This document shows, in pieces, positions 35,690-48,700 of a stretch of 64,000 bases of DNA. Location: contig NC_066586.1 of the NCBI RefSeq assembly GCF_905475345.1, positions 10,176,400-10,240,399 of the forward strand. Reading direction: 5' to 3'. Every line of letters begins with the position of its first letter. The stretch's first letter is position 1. A program made the position numbers and the translations under genes. The notes beneath the pieces are model-generated. The model saw only the letters and a program-made list of their open reading frames with translations. It was not told the DNA's origin and ran no database searches. Origin of the DNA: Vespula vulgaris (taxonomy: Eukaryota; Arthropoda; Insecta; Hymenoptera; Vespidae).

Positions 35690-35935
35690 TGAAGATCGAA
35701 CTTGCAAATCAGACATTTTAATTTATGGACGACATACTTTCTAGGGCCAAAAAAACAAAAACCATCACGACAAATATAATGCTGCAATAGATATTCTAAA
35801 ATATTGCTTAAATTTGTCAGAATATTATCTTAGTTTTAAATATAAACGATTAAATTTTCAATTTTTTGGCTTATCTTTATTAATAGCATGGAATCATCTT
35901 CTGATTCTATTTCTTAAATGATATAAAACTAATAC
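35690..35935 (+). pseudogene. Gypsy-type reverse transcriptase fragment, opposite orientation
   Basis: Plus-strand translation across two or three frame shifts gives FMDDIL (a YXDD-type catalytic box, about 35723-35740). It continues with GQKNKNHHDKYNAAIDILKY, an LSFKYKRLNFQFFG block and a SMESSSDSIS-MI block. These match, in order, the catalytic strand, the HxxxL helix and the FLGH-type end of the gypsy reverse transcriptase. It starts within five bases of the right LTR, outside the minus-strand element, so it belongs to another copy. About 80 codons survive. Confidence 0.65.
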
Positions 35936-36363
35936 ATGACAATTATCGCTCTGATAGCTTCATATTTCTCTTCTCTATTCCTCTCTTTCTTCTCACCGTT
36001 TTACTATAACTTGGATTAGCATAAAATTTTTACTCGTACTTTTTTTTTAATCGATGAGCGATTAAATGCCAGACAGAAGACAAATATCTCTTATTTTCAA
36101 CACGATTCTGGATGTACTTATCATTCTTCTTCTTTCCTTGAACAAAACGACGAGAGTACGATCAATTTCGTGGGGGAAGCGAATCTAAGACGAATTTTCA
36201 TTAGCAGTTGGTATTCTGTTGAGCCGTCTTATTGTCGGCTTCTCTCTCAATGCACTCCGATAGGTTTCGAAGTAGTTGGAATTCGTGAGAAAATTATACA
36301 CTGAATCAGTCGACTTGCGACAATAATTTATCGTCGACCGAGTAAGTGTGTTATTATAGGAAA

Positions 36364-36420
<57 letters not shown>
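36364..36420. repeat. (CT)n microsatellite
   Basis: About 25 CT units, nearly perfect, flanked by CTTT. It creates the arginine/glutamate run of the minus-strand frame crossing it. Confidence 0.96.
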
Positions 36421-36423
<3 letters not shown>

Positions 36424-38192
36424 CCCTCTCTCTGTTGCTGTCTCTATGCCGCCTTCGAAGCGGAAATTGCTTATACACTAAGCAAATACCAGACAGATAT
36501 TCTGTGGCAGAATGAATCAATGAGATTTTACGCTACTGTATGCGTACTGTAATCGTACATTCTATTCCTCTATCATTTATGATGTTTCGTTGGGGATCAT
36601 TATATTATTTGCCAAGAATTTTTGTAAATAAAATTTTCTTTATTTGCGCCGACAAGTATAATCGTTTATAAATAAAACGTAAATTTAGGTTGATTTGTAT
36701 CGCAATAGAGGCTTTCGAAAAAATTGGTATAATTCAAAACGCTTGTTGATGATTGGAAAAAGAGTTTGAAGATATTGGGATCCTTACATGAGAATGGTTA
36801 TGGAATGATTAGGAAATGGTCGTTTTGTACTAGCTAAAGCGTGAAAACGAATACGGAAGATAATGCAGCCAATACGTCGTTATCGGAGTGGATAGTAGAA
36901 AAAATTCTATATCTAATCCGAAACGAGCCACAAGGGCGGAATGAACGAGCGGCTTTATGAACAAGATTTCATTTTCCATGGAAATATCGCAATTGGCTAC
37001 CGTACTCCGCGAGAGAGGACGATATGACTCAGTTGTCTCGAGAGAACGAATGATATCCATGTACGTATAGAGATAGGAATACAAATTTGTTCATATTTTT
37101 TTATTATACTGTCCGATCATCCGTATATTTTCCACTTCTCTTTAAATTCCAATTTGACAAAAGGTAAGAAAGATTTATTAGATTAAAGCGAGGACACGAT
37201 TAGTTGTACCGCAAAACCATCATTCACGATTCAAGGTATACTCGGCGATTTGTTAATAAAACTTTCTGTCCCTGTCTCTTTCTAACATATGCATATTCGT
37301 TTTCTGACTTCGCCATCTTGTTTGATAGGGATGCCATGCTTATTATCAGTCAGTTGACAGGCCAATTTTTCATTACATCGAAAAGAGAATCCGTAACGTA
37401 TGTAAGTCCTTCGGTGCAAAAAGATGCCAACAAGTACGTGGTAATTTAAACTTCACGGTTTTAACCACTGGTTAGTCGGCGGCCGATGGGCAAAAGGTGC
37501 CGGAAAAGAAAAGAGAAAATATGCGAGTGAATATGAATATGAAGAAAAGAAGGAGCAATCCGTTCATCGTCGAGTGCTTGGTAGAACGAAAAGATGCCGT
37601 GGAAGGTGGCGCGAGAGAGGGAGAAGTGAATAAATTCGAGTCGGTCAGAGCCAGTCACGCACGCCTCGCGTATTAATCTTCCTGACTTATGCTCACCAGT
37701 GCCGGAATCACATAGAACAAGCGATGGTGATAAACGTCCGATGCACTGAGAAGCTTCCACGCGTTTTACTCAGTTTGAAAAAGTAGAGGAAAAAGGAGGA
37801 CTTGGAATTAATATTTGTAACATTGCTAAGGGGACTCGAACGGTCGAGGATATCGACTCATACTCGCGTTTATATATAGATATATATATTGAAGCCTTCA
37901 GGAATAAGATTCTGCAAGGGAATAAGACAGGAAATTGCTAGGAAGAAAATCTCTCCTCCTTTCGCTTTCTCTTTCTTTTTCTCTGACTGTTCTCACCATC
38001 CATTTCTCTGCCCTCTTGCTTCGTCCGTGATTTAGGGCTTGTAAATCTTGCTACGAGGACGCGTGCAATCGATCGCGAAAGAGCTACGCTCGATACCAGG
38101 ATAATTGCCTCCTCTCCGAATGCCTAACGGTATCCTTCGAAACTCTACAGGGGGTTCCCTATCTAGACACAATGATAGAAGATTAATCTAGC

Positions 38193-38194
<2 letters not shown>

Positions 38195-38224
<30 letters not shown>
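38195..38224. repeat. (AG)n microsatellite
   Basis: Fifteen uninterrupted AG units. Confidence 0.95.
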
Positions 38225-38227
<3 letters not shown>

Positions 38228-39438
38228 TTATATACCAACTAGCATGGTCTACTCTTTGGTCTTTTACGTACACTACAGATAGAAATATAGATTTAATTGC
38301 CGAAGAAATCAGAGTTGGAACGTGGAGAAACGATCGATTATTTCTTGTCCAGGCATACCTTTATTTCTCTATCGATGATACCAGAGATACGAATTGTTCT
38401 CGCGACCGTTAAAATTTGTCAAAGCCTCGCATACGATGCTCCGTCTGTCTGTTTGCACGAAAGAGTAAAAGAGAGAAAGGGAGAGAGAGCGACGACAGGA
38501 AACGAACACTCGCGAATACGTGTGGTGAGAGAGAAGAGAAAAAGGAAAAAAAGAGAGAGATAGAGAGAACCGATCGACAATTACGAATTTACCCTCCGAG
38601 TGGTTTAAAACGAGCGACCAGGCTGCAGGCAGCAGCGGTGAAAAGCGACGCTGTACAGGCGATGAACTTTAACGCACGGTTGGACAACAATAACGCCGCT
38701 TTTATCTGCCGGTTTTTATCGAACGGTCTCTCGCACCCGGAGGGTCCTCCAAAGTAAGCGTCGGCTAACCATTAAAACATTAGCGAGAGTTCATACTTTA
38801 TGGTTTTCCGCGTTACTATGGAGCTCGAAAATTGCTAATGTCCTAATCGCTGTGCACTCTCCTATGTGGGATATAAAAGTGTCGCGACGTTCGTGATGTT
38901 TTTCGCGCTTCGTAGTTAGCCATGCTTTAATAATCAACGATTGTGAGTCCAATAGGATGAAAGAATGGAATGTGATACGTAGCCTGCTACCCATTCAACG
39001 GTACTCTTTCTAAACTATCACTAAGAGTTTTCTCTGTTTGCTATACTTCGATAGAATATTTGATGATTCGTGTAATAAATTGAGACCATTTTTTTCTCAA
39101 TAAATTCAACGAGACTCAAGACCATATTTTCAAGCAAAATAGATAGATTTTTACAAGAGTCTGGAGACTGAAGTTTTTTCATTTCCTTCTTCTATTTTTA
39201 TTTAAAAAAAAATAAGACAAGTACCTTTAGCATCCCGGCATTCCATCTCGTTGGGAAGAACAGCGTCGAAAAAAGCAGGAGATAGTAGATGTACGGAAGA
39301 ATAAAAGATAGAATAGCGTAGGTCGCCAAGATGATGGTAAGAAGCAAAGGAAAAGTTTACGGGGAAGCGTCGAGGAAGCGACTTTTAAGCAATGCCTGCG
39401 TGACGAGCTCGAGAGTGGATGAATCCCGACGGAAGAAA

Positions 39439-39472
39439 AAGAAGAAGAAGAAGAAGAAGAAGAAGAAGAAGG
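39439..39472. repeat. (GAA)n microsatellite
   Basis: About eleven AGA/GAA triplets in a row, the longest trinucleotide run in the window. It is read as poly-Phe on the minus strand in a chance frame. Confidence 0.95.
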
Positions 39473-39664
39473 GAAGGAAAGCGAAGAGTGGTTGAAAAAA
39501 GAGGGATAGAATGACGAAGAGAGAAAGATAGCAATAGTGATGGCGCTGACTCTGAAGAGTGAGGGCTAAAGGATAGGGGTGGTGAGAGGCTGCCAGATAG
39601 GCGACGAGCTGAGATTGCAGCAAGGCGGTAAATAACACGTCACCCGCCACTCCGTTTACTTTGC

Positions 39665-39682
39665 ACCGCCATGGGTGGCGGT
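39665..39682. other. Perfect 7-bp hairpin
   Basis: ACCGCCA and TGGCGGT are separated by TGGG. It is GC-rich and so stable for its size. No poly-T terminator or gene adjoins it. Confidence 0.65.
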
Positions 39683-40010
39683 TTGTAGAGAGCGTCGGCT
39701 GGCGCACGGTTACGTCGACGAAGTAGTGGGAAGACATTGGTCGTAGAGGAAGATGAAAAGAGGAGGTAGCTGACGCTTCCCCTTGTCTCCTGGCGAGGAT
39801 AAAAAAAGAAGTGAGAAAGAATGCCCTTCGAGAGAAGTGGAAAGAAGAAGGTGCTCCTAGAAAAGGATAGGTGATCAGATCTTAATTAAATCCTCTGTCA
39901 GTACGTAAACGCAATATGGCACGGAATGTGATGATAAGTGATGGGAAGATAGCAATGGTTAGTTTCAAAGCCTGCTGTGTATTTCTCGAATACAGCTGGC
40001 TTGATTCTTC

Positions 40011-40107
40011 AGATAGATAGATAGATAGATAGATAAATAGTTAGATAGAGGAAGAGAGACAGAAAGAGAGAGAGAGGGAGAGAGTGAGAGAGTGAGGTGG
40101 AATGAGG
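40011..40107. repeat. (GATA)n then GA-rich tract
   Basis: Six or more GATA units (about 40011-40035) are followed by degenerate TAGATAGAGGAAGAGAGAC and (GA)n sequence. Confidence 0.93.
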
Positions 40108-42330
40108 TAGAGTGAGGTAGAGAGAAAGGGTAGATGAGACGGAAAAGTCGATTCGACCTAACGAATCTGGCATTGAAATGGATTTAAGATCGCCCTCTCC
40201 CTCTATCCCTCCCCCTATCTCGTTATCCTTGAAGATACGATGGGTTATAAATCGACGAGATATAATTTTTCGAGGTTCTTGCGATGGATTGTAAACTGGG
40301 ATAAGGTTAGCTGAAAATGAACGGACGACGTTAAAGGCATATCGACGCATCACCAGCGGAAGCTACTTCGTGATAATTACATCGCCAATCTTGAATAACC
40401 TTCACTTTCCTCTATCTCCCTATCCTCCTCCGATCATCTGGAAGGCGTTAAAGCGCGCGAATAAAATCAGCCGGCAGTGCGATGAAAAAAGTGGCAGGGG
40501 TTTACGGCTCAGCGCCACCCCGTGGCGATGGAGGATGATGGATCGGTTCACGCTGAAATAACTGCGGCATCTCGTTCTAACAGCCATTTTGTAATTACAC
40601 CGGCAGTGATTTGCTTGGCTTCGTCTTATCTATCGAGCCTCATCAATAATCTTTCTTCGTCTTCTCTACCTTTTCTCGTCAATGTACACCGATCCTCTTC
40701 TCTCTTTCTTTTTCTCAAAGGATAAATGCGTTCACCCTATTATCTCTTTTTTTTTAACTCAACCATTTTATATCTTCAGTTATTTTCAGCACGAACGTTC
40801 AGTTGAGGTTATTCTCGTGATCGAGATCTAGCCTTATCAAGATAGTCGGTTTACTCGTTCGCGAATTCGTGTACTTTGCATTTGAACAATCACCACGTTT
40901 CTATTAATCGTATCACCCAATTTGACCGGTACGTTTGTAAATTCTGGGCGCTGTATCGATCGCAGTTCAAATATTCCGAGTATATGGTTATGCTGAAAAT
41001 AGTGGCTTTGGCCTCTTCTTAGGATGAAATACAAGATGGAATACGCGTTATATCAGTATATCTATTCCTTTCGTGATTTTAGGAAAAACACACACCGATA
41101 AGATAAATCGTGATAGCATATTCGGGGAGGAGTCAGAGGAATGCTTTTAGAGAATATTACATACTTTCACGAAGGATATTAAATCTTCTAGAAAAAACCT
41201 CGGAGAGAGAAAAAAGGGACCTGAGTGCATGATAGATTCCTCATTGTAAAACATATCTCATTTTTTTTTTTATTAACAAGTAAGGCAAACAATTATTAAT
41301 AATTTTATTTCTTAAAATTTTTTTTATTTTCGACGTCTTTTTAAGTTTTGCATTCGACACATAAAGTTCTTATAGATTATTTTATCCGTCTTGATTTTAT
41401 TTATATCCATTACTTATAGAATAAACATTTCCTGTGGTTTTATTAAAATTGCTTTATATCATATAACTGAGAATAAGCGAAAGCAATTATGTGTTGCAAC
41501 AATTGCTCCAGAGAAACTCGATGGCATTTCGTGAGATATAACACCACCCAACAAAAGAAGTTTTATTTGATACTTACAAAGTTAAACTCATTTTTAGGTA
41601 TATTTCCTGCGCTGATTTTAAAAATATTTGTTTCACCCTATTAGGTCTATACATTACAGTAATATTCCAATTCACAGCCACCTATTTACCAAATCTAAAT
41701 TCTAAAAACTTCATTTTGTTGCCCGTTTGAAATTTAACCTGACAAATCATCATCATGGCAATGTGAACAACTAAATAACTTTCAACACTGCTATGAAGAA
41801 TGGGAGCAACATCTGCGATGATGTATAGTTTTCTAAGGGAGAAGCCTTCTACTTCGAATGTAATAATGTGATTTTGTAAATCTCTTTCAAATATAGAATT
41901 TTCTGATAACAGTCTTACTACTTATCTGGCACACCTCGTATAAAACCATTATGCAGTATTTCGAAAACTAGACTTGATACGGTGAAACTGATTTTGTTTA
42001 AAATCAACACGCCAAATATATCCAAGAATAGGTCTAATATTTTAGGCACGAAAATTCATGTTGAGCAATACAATCATCTGTATTAAAAGAAAATGGAAGA
42101 AAAATAGCATCTATGTAGCTCAACATTGGTTCTCAATATTACTAAAAGACGATTCGGGAAACAATAAGTAAGTCTTGCATGTCGAGTCAATATATATTAC
42201 GCGATTTGAATCATTTTTCACCAGTTGAATTCATAGTTTTCGTCCAACCATAAACATTTTTAAGTTCAAAAATTTATATGGCCTACTTATTAGGGTATTC
42301 TCAAGATATTCTTTTGCCTATAATATGAGA

Positions 42331-42480
42331 GCGAGTAGTTCCATTTCATATAAGTAGGCATTCGTGAAGAGGTTGACCGAAGGGTTTGGGATAGCTTAAT
42401 GATTACAGCAGCCACCCAAAAAACGAAAGATTCGATTTCGAGTCCCGATCTGAAGTACCCGATGGCCCAACTTTTTTCAT
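42331..42480 (+). mobile_element. SINE-like dispersed repeat with tRNA-like segment
   Basis: About 80 bp from GCGAGTAGTTCC to ACAGCAGCC recur at 48838-48922 with roughly three-quarters identity. Just after the shared leader lies a tRNA-like body (42385-42455) with A- and B-box-like sequences. Short interspersed elements of insects commonly derive from tRNAs and carry such internal promoters. I see no clear 3' tail, so the right border is a guess. It could instead be a tRNA pseudogene with a duplicated 5' flank. Confidence 0.5.
42385..42455 (+). other. tRNA-like sequence, degenerate
   Basis: The 71-nt segment folds partly as a tRNA. The acceptor arms TTTGGGA and TCTGAAG pair at 6 of 7 positions, counting G-T. 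A TA pair precedes a D arm GCTT/CAGC with 3 of 4 pairs. The T loop TTCGAGT has CCCGA on its 3' side, and TCGAT opposite pairs at three positions. B-box-like GATTTCGAGTCCC and A-box-like TAGCTTAATG are present. The anticodon stem does not form, so this is not a working tRNA gene. Confidence 0.5.
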
Positions 42481-45422
42481 GAATTTAATAATCCAGATGA
42501 AGTATATAGATTTGTTGTAAACACTATTAATTCTTATATTGTATATAACCCTTTGCAATCGAATCATTAAAATTAACCAATAACACTAATACGACGATAC
42601 TAATTATCATGCTACAAAGGATACGCGACGTCATTCTGATTCTCATCCTATCAGGAAACGTCAAATTCACCCCTGTTACGCAGACTACGCGTATTGTACT
42701 TAAACTTCAGCTTTTGCGCGTTTATTATGGCGAGGCCTTCGAATAACGGAGACCGCATGATTAATCGTCGTTTGAGGGCGTTCCTTAGGGCGACTTCAAT
42801 GTAAGAAAAATATCGCAACGTCGAATATCGATCCGAGTCCTTTAAAGGTACGTGAAGATGGAAGGACTCGTTATTTTCTTCTCATTCGTCTGGATGATAA
42901 GGGAGATATTAATTTCAACTTCAACAAGGGAGATTCAAATTTCAACTCGTCGGCGTTCATTGCAGAGAACTTTTTCCATTTTAACGCGTGGACCCTCGAA
43001 TTTATTTGAAATCGTTATCTTCATGCCCGAAGATTCGTTGGCAATAAAGACTTCTTTTTTATTTTTAGGAGAGACAGGCTGATCATTTCCATCGCATTCA
43101 CATTGCTATTGAATTTTTTCTGTCAACGAAGCAATACGAACGCTTTGTTTCGAAAGACAAAAGATTTCTTCTCTGTTGCTAGCGTTTATTCGCGAGTGAG
43201 CTAATTATAATTCAATCCCGTCCTATGGATTTTGTTACCTTGTCATAGTCGTCTATTTTGTGAAGCTATAATGTTTTGTATCATTATAACGAGTATCATC
43301 CTTCTAATTTACGTTTTTCATAACGACATATCTATCAGGTATTTTTATGTCTATTATTAGTATATATTTATATATAACTCTCAAAAACAATAATGTTTTG
43401 AACAGTAAAACATTATGCGTGAATTCCAACAAAAAACAAAAAGTGCAGAGAATGATGGTAGGAAATAAACAAAAATAATTTGTATAAAAAAAACTCTTTA
43501 TCAGAATCTTTCTTTCAATACAAAGTAATTACACATTACAAAGTCAGAAAAAAAAGTTCAGAATGCGAATTATTACATTTTAAAGTGTACAGATTATTAC
43601 ATTTTTAAAATGTAAAGATCAACTTTTGATCTTTGGTAATTTTCACTTAGGAATGATTTATTCTGTAATAACGCTTGTTTAAAGATTGAGCAACATTTGA
43701 CGTATTCTAGTAGTACCCGTTGAATCTATCAACATGATTCGAAACTATCCAAAATAGCACCTTTCTCCTCGATGATCTCGTTTCGTATACGCTTCTCTTC
43801 TCAATTCTCCTTGCATTTCGAAACGTTAATGTAGTATGCAGCTTCTACCTTCGCTAATTTACACATTGTGTCCGAGGATTACCACCTCGTTGCTTATCTG
43901 CGTTCTCCAGCATCGTGTTAGTATACTACAACGACGGTTTGTCCCCTAGAGATATGTACATTTATTTCTATTTATTACATCGCCACCAATCTATCTAACC
44001 GTGTTTCCTTATCTTTTATTAGCTCCGAGAATTTTGGTTTAATTATGAAAATGATATCGTGACAATAGTCGACCAAGTTAGTATATTTTTCTTTAATTTG
44101 ATATATTCTCTTTAATATATCATATTAGTCCTCTTATCAAATATTTGTTCATAAATCATGAAATCTGCATACTAATTTGTAACATTTTTTGTTCTTCCTT
44201 TGCATTTCACGTATTTGAGTATATGTTGAATATCGAAAGGCGAGTATAAGAAAGGTAATTTTTGACGATAGCATAGCGTCAAGGTCGATTCATACATCAG
44301 GAAACTAACAGCATCAGGTCGATTCAGTTTCAATTCAGTCTCGTTCCATTACTCTAGACACAATTTAGTTGCAATCATTTATATTCAAACATCAGTTCGA
44401 TATACTGTCAATTAGATAGTATAGATTCTACTGTGTGGACTTCAAGAGTGTTAAAAGTGAAAATAGGCTGAGCGATAAAGAATTTCTTCTTGCCTCTGGG
44501 CCATACCAAAGACGAAAGACATTATTAAATTGTCTCAGTTATTTCAAAAAAAAAAAAAAACATCATTGAGGACAATCTCCGATGATTTCGGACACAAAAA
44601 AAAAATGATAGATCGATGACTGAAATGAGACTAAATAAAAATATATGAATGTGTACATTTAAACTACATACAATAATATTAAAATTAATGTAACCAAATA
44701 ATCAGAACGGAGACAGAACGAAGACTGAATTGAAATGTGTAAATCGATCTTCTATCAGTGATCGCTTTGTAGCCATCAAAATGTACAAAAGAACAGCGAT
44801 AGCGACAGAAGTTCGACGAATGCAAATAACGCCGCATGGTGATACCGTTGGAACTACGTACAGATTGGCGACATCTTGTACTGCGTGAAATCAATCCGAA
44901 TGTTTTAATAAAGAGTACGATTGAAATAGGGAAAGAGAAAGAGAGAAGGAATTTATCTATGTGTTTGAATCGACAGGTGCGGTCCGAGCCTCGAAGAGTT
45001 ATGCTAGGTGCGCACTCTTTATTAAAATTTTTTCAAAACTTTTTCAAAACAACTTTTTAATTGCTGAAATGGAACGCTTTATTTTATATAGAAACTCGCA
45101 AAGTGGTAATTTTATAATTGCGGCAACTAAAAAATTACGTCACATTCTATTCCGAGAGTGAGGGAACAATTGTCGGTGATATAGACTGTGCACGTTCAAG
45201 GCTGTAGCGCGCATTGGTGATTGTTTGGTTATTTCCAGTTAGTCGTTGAATAGTAAGAGTAGCGAGTAACGGGGTTTTCAGAATAAAAATCAAACAACAT
45301 ATAGCACAACACGTGCGGCTTCTGCGAAATCTATTTCTTACTGGAAATGTACAGCAACTATTTAATCGTTTAGTGTGCACGTGTGAAGAGAAAAGAGCAA
45401 CTTTTAAGTAATAAAACTGTGT
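42481..45422. other. Gene-free AT-rich sequence
   Basis: No exon was recognised. A 25-bp tandem duplication (units containing ATTATTACATTTT) lies at about 43568-43618. Homopolymer A runs occur at 44546-44560 and near 44597. Frames at 42852-43082 and 44836-45060 match nothing known. Confidence 0.45.
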
Positions 45423-45583
45423 AATCGGGCATCATAAAAATTATCAATAAGCTGCTAACTTTATCAAACTATATAATCGACCATAACAAAAATTGTCAAT
45501 GCTTGGCTAGTCTTAGTTTTACAATTAATATTAGCCAGTGATCCATAGCAAAAGGATTTGCGATTGTAACTAGCAAATAGTAT
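45423..45583. repeat. Degenerate tandem repeat, about 3 units of 52-62 bp
   Basis: Units start near 45423, 45475 and 45537. Each has GATCNNCATA or a variant, then a CAAAA-type block, a TTGTCAAT or TTGCGATT block, and a CT-GCTA or CTAGCAA end. Identity is modest, so the unit borders are approximate. Confidence 0.5.
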
Positions 45584-45684
45584 TCCTTAAATACATATAT
45601 GATCTTTTATGTCCGTGTATTCCAGCTCTCCTGTACAAGTGATGAAGGGATGTTTGTAAAAGGAAAAGAGAGAAAGAGAGAGAA

Positions 45685-45686
<2 letters not shown>

Positions 45687-45740
<54 letters not shown>
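45687..45740. repeat. (GA)n microsatellite, about 27 units
   Basis: A long uninterrupted GA run. All four overlapping frames here are products of it. Confidence 0.97.
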
Positions 45741-45743
<3 letters not shown>

Positions 45744-48700
45744 GGAGATCTCGCAATGACGGCGGAGGAGACGACGGAGAGCGATTTCGTCTCCACCAAC
45801 GACGGATTCGATAACGAAGATGATTGAAAGTACGATTGGTGGCAAGGGTAACTGCGTTAACAGAGTAATAATAACCAATCTCGAGGCGATTTCCTCTCGG
45901 CTCGACCAATCAGAAGACGCGCCCTCATTTCCGAACCTGGCCCCTTCGACGCGCTTCGTCGATGTAATCGAATTTCTCAGCAGCTCGTTTTCAGATTTCG
46001 AAAGCCATCACTCTGTCTCCTCCCTTTGTTTCTCTTTCTACAAAATCTCCAACTCACTCCAATTCTTTTCCTCCACTCATTGTCAGTATTGGCACAATGT
46101 TAGAGATATACCTGTTTTCGTTCAGTTGGAACGAAATACGACGGGAGGTTCACGATCCAGTTCCTCTTTCTCGCGTTCGACTCGCAATAACAATCCTTTT
46201 TACGAGGGCTATCATTTACCATCATAACGCGCTGGAGTATACGATGCCAAATTTCAATCAAACTTGGCCGAATTTCAAGAGCACCGGAAGGAGCGACAAT
46301 ACGACATATCATCTTGAGAATCCTAAAGGATAGAAGGGTGAGAGGTATATATCAGAGGATTGTTGGTGAGCCGAGATCGACGCGTGCCACCGTCGAGACC
46401 AGCACGGCTTCCGAAAATCGTATACGTCGTAAGATATCGCCTGCGATATCTAGACGTGGCCAATTTTCGAGTAACGCGTGGCAGCTATCATATACGAGCG
46501 AGAATATTTTTGTGCCTCACGAAGAGGCTTCGGAACGAGAACGAGAAGATAAAAATGCGCAATTTAGAGAGAGAAATCATTGCTGGTAGGAATCTTATAT
46601 TTGCTTTGACAATGAAACAACCTTTGTTGACAGTTCGTCGTGATTGTCTACACCTCATCAGTGGATTTGCTTGTTAACACTTAAAGCATACAATTCTCTG
46701 CTTAACGTCGTAGTAAGTAAACAATTGTGGAAGCGCGATAAAATTGCCAAGACAGCTAAAATAGTTTCTCTCCTTTTCTCGCAGTTTCTTTCTTTTTCTA
46801 TCTCACACATCCGCGCGCATGAGCGAGCACACCTTAGCTCGAATCTTCTTTTATTTTTCGTGCATATTTTCATTCTCTCAAGAAAAGACTCGTGTTCTTA
46901 TATCAACAATGAGTCAACGTTCACGGGTATCTTTACTCTTTTACCTTATTTTCGATGGCTTCTTCTTTGTGAACCCCGCAGAATTATATAGACTTCTAGT
47001 AGTAGGCCAGTACCGTCCTTTCGCTTGTCGGACGCAAGGAACCTCCTTGATGGCCGTTAAATCGCACGAGGCTTCTCAATTGCTACTACCACCAACAACC
47101 AGTTTCAGCAATCCGCCCCTTCGTCTTAAGAAAAGCGTCTATAAACGATGAGCCAACTCGTAAGGAGAGGCGTGTCTTGGCCCGGAGACAATGCTGCCAG
47201 ATGTCCCTGACGGTCCCAACCCTCGACCGGCCAGTGTATTTTATGATTATCCTTTAATCTCGTTCTACGGCTGTTTATCTTTTACTTCTTACTTTTCCCA
47301 ATCTTCTACCTCAAGATTCCATGACGTACGTTGACCGAAGATCACGCTAATTTGCTCCTTCTCTCAATAGTATATCATCGAATAAGTCGTCTCCTTTGAA
47401 ATTTTTTATCAAGATCATCGAGAGTTTGACCGTTTTACGACAGCGATCCCGTAAAACTTGCAAAAACTTATTTCTCATGTAAATTCGAGAGGACGTTTTG
47501 ACGAAAGACATTAAGATAGATTGAAAAAGACAGGAAGGCTAGTAGAGAAAAGGAAAGAAATAAAGTAGAAAAGGTAATGTTAAACTGGATGCTCCTTTCA
47601 ACGAGTATGCTTGATTAAGGGTGAAGATGGTCGGAGATGGATTAATTTCGTTGGCCAGTTATTCGGCCGTCTCGTCGAGACGTCTTAAACAGTCAGAGTT
47701 TTTGAAAGGAACTTCCTACGCTTCTAGTCGAAGATTCGAGCGGAACAAACGAAACGGAAAGGAAATGGCGAAGGAGTTCGCTAAAAGTGAAGAAAGGGTC
47801 AGGCTGTCGGTGATCGCGGTGGGGGATACTGCTAGTGGTGGTGGAGCTTGAGGAAGAGGAGGAGAGGGAAAAACGGTTGGTCGGATTCTCGAACGGAAAA
47901 GAGCCGTACCGCGTTCTAGCTAAGTTGGACTCTTTCTCCGAGCAAGTTCGGTATAAGTTCTAGATATAAGCTCTCCGCCTTATTTTGCTCCATTTCCTGA
48001 CTCTTAATTACTTTGCTAATTCTTAACTAGGAACCTCGGCGTCGTCTCGGAGCCTGAAATAACAACTCACGTCCCTGGCGTCTCCTCCTCGCCTCATTCT
48101 ATCCTACCTACCTCGCTTAAACTGGCACGATTCTTTTCTCTCCTTCAACCCTCGCTACCCCATCCAGGCTATCCCTCTCGGTGCTATTCGTCGAGCCGAG
48201 CCACTGCCAATTTCATCCTCCGCTAACTTCGACGCGTCTATTTGCGGAATAGTTTCCATTCGAGATTGATAAAAACTGTCTGCCGCGAGAGTTTGCTTAC
48301 CGTATAAATCAGTTCGAGAACTCGACTCGAGCGTAGCCGCGCGTGATGTCTATTTTTGTGGTAGTTCCTCACTCTTTTGCGGAATTAGTTTTGACGACGT
48401 GGATACGCTCGAAACTTGTGATGTCCGCGTTGCAAGTCGGAAGTCGAAGAAAATTCATCTTTGGCTTTCAAGAAAGTACAAAAATCCATTTAAAATTAAA
48501 CTTTCCCTTTACTATCTTTTTCGTAGAGAATTGAAAGAGATCTTCATCTTTCGAAGAACGTTTATACGTAGAACGATAATAATCAATGATCATCTGTACG
48601 TGGGATCAATAATAACCAATTATTCTTTTAAATCGTGTCTGTAGTATTTGTAGATATACATTCTTAAATTTACTTCTCGCGAAGCGCAGAAACCTATAGA

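Larger units (their letters stand above)
35936..39438. other. Gene-free sequence
   Basis: AT-rich to about 37.2 kb, then of ordinary composition. A GC-richer patch at 38580-38760 is open on the plus strand but overlaps GA-rich simple sequence upstream and matches nothing known. No exon or RNA gene was recognised. Confidence 0.5.
39473..42330. other. Gene-free sequence
   Basis: Holds a hairpin at 39665-39682 and the tetranucleotide repeat at 40011. From about 41240 onwards it is AT-rich. A minus-strand frame at about 41710-41930 is open for roughly 80 codons and hydrophobic in part, but I could not place it in any receptor or transposon family. Confidence 0.45.

Noticed and set aside
41560..41930. 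Minus-strand hydrophobic frame suggesting an insect chemoreceptor pseudogene
   Set aside because: Some spacing resembles the TYLVxxI end of gustatory receptors, but the distance between the conserved blocks is wrong and no other transmembrane segment aligns.
44270..44345. Possible 35-bp repeat starting TCAAGGTCGATTCA
   Set aside because: Only the first 14 bases of the two units agree, which is not enough to call a tandem repeat.
45180..45400. Region with TGTGCACG and CGTGTG ends considered as a solo LTR
   Set aside because: No second copy, no polypurine tract and no matching flanks were found.
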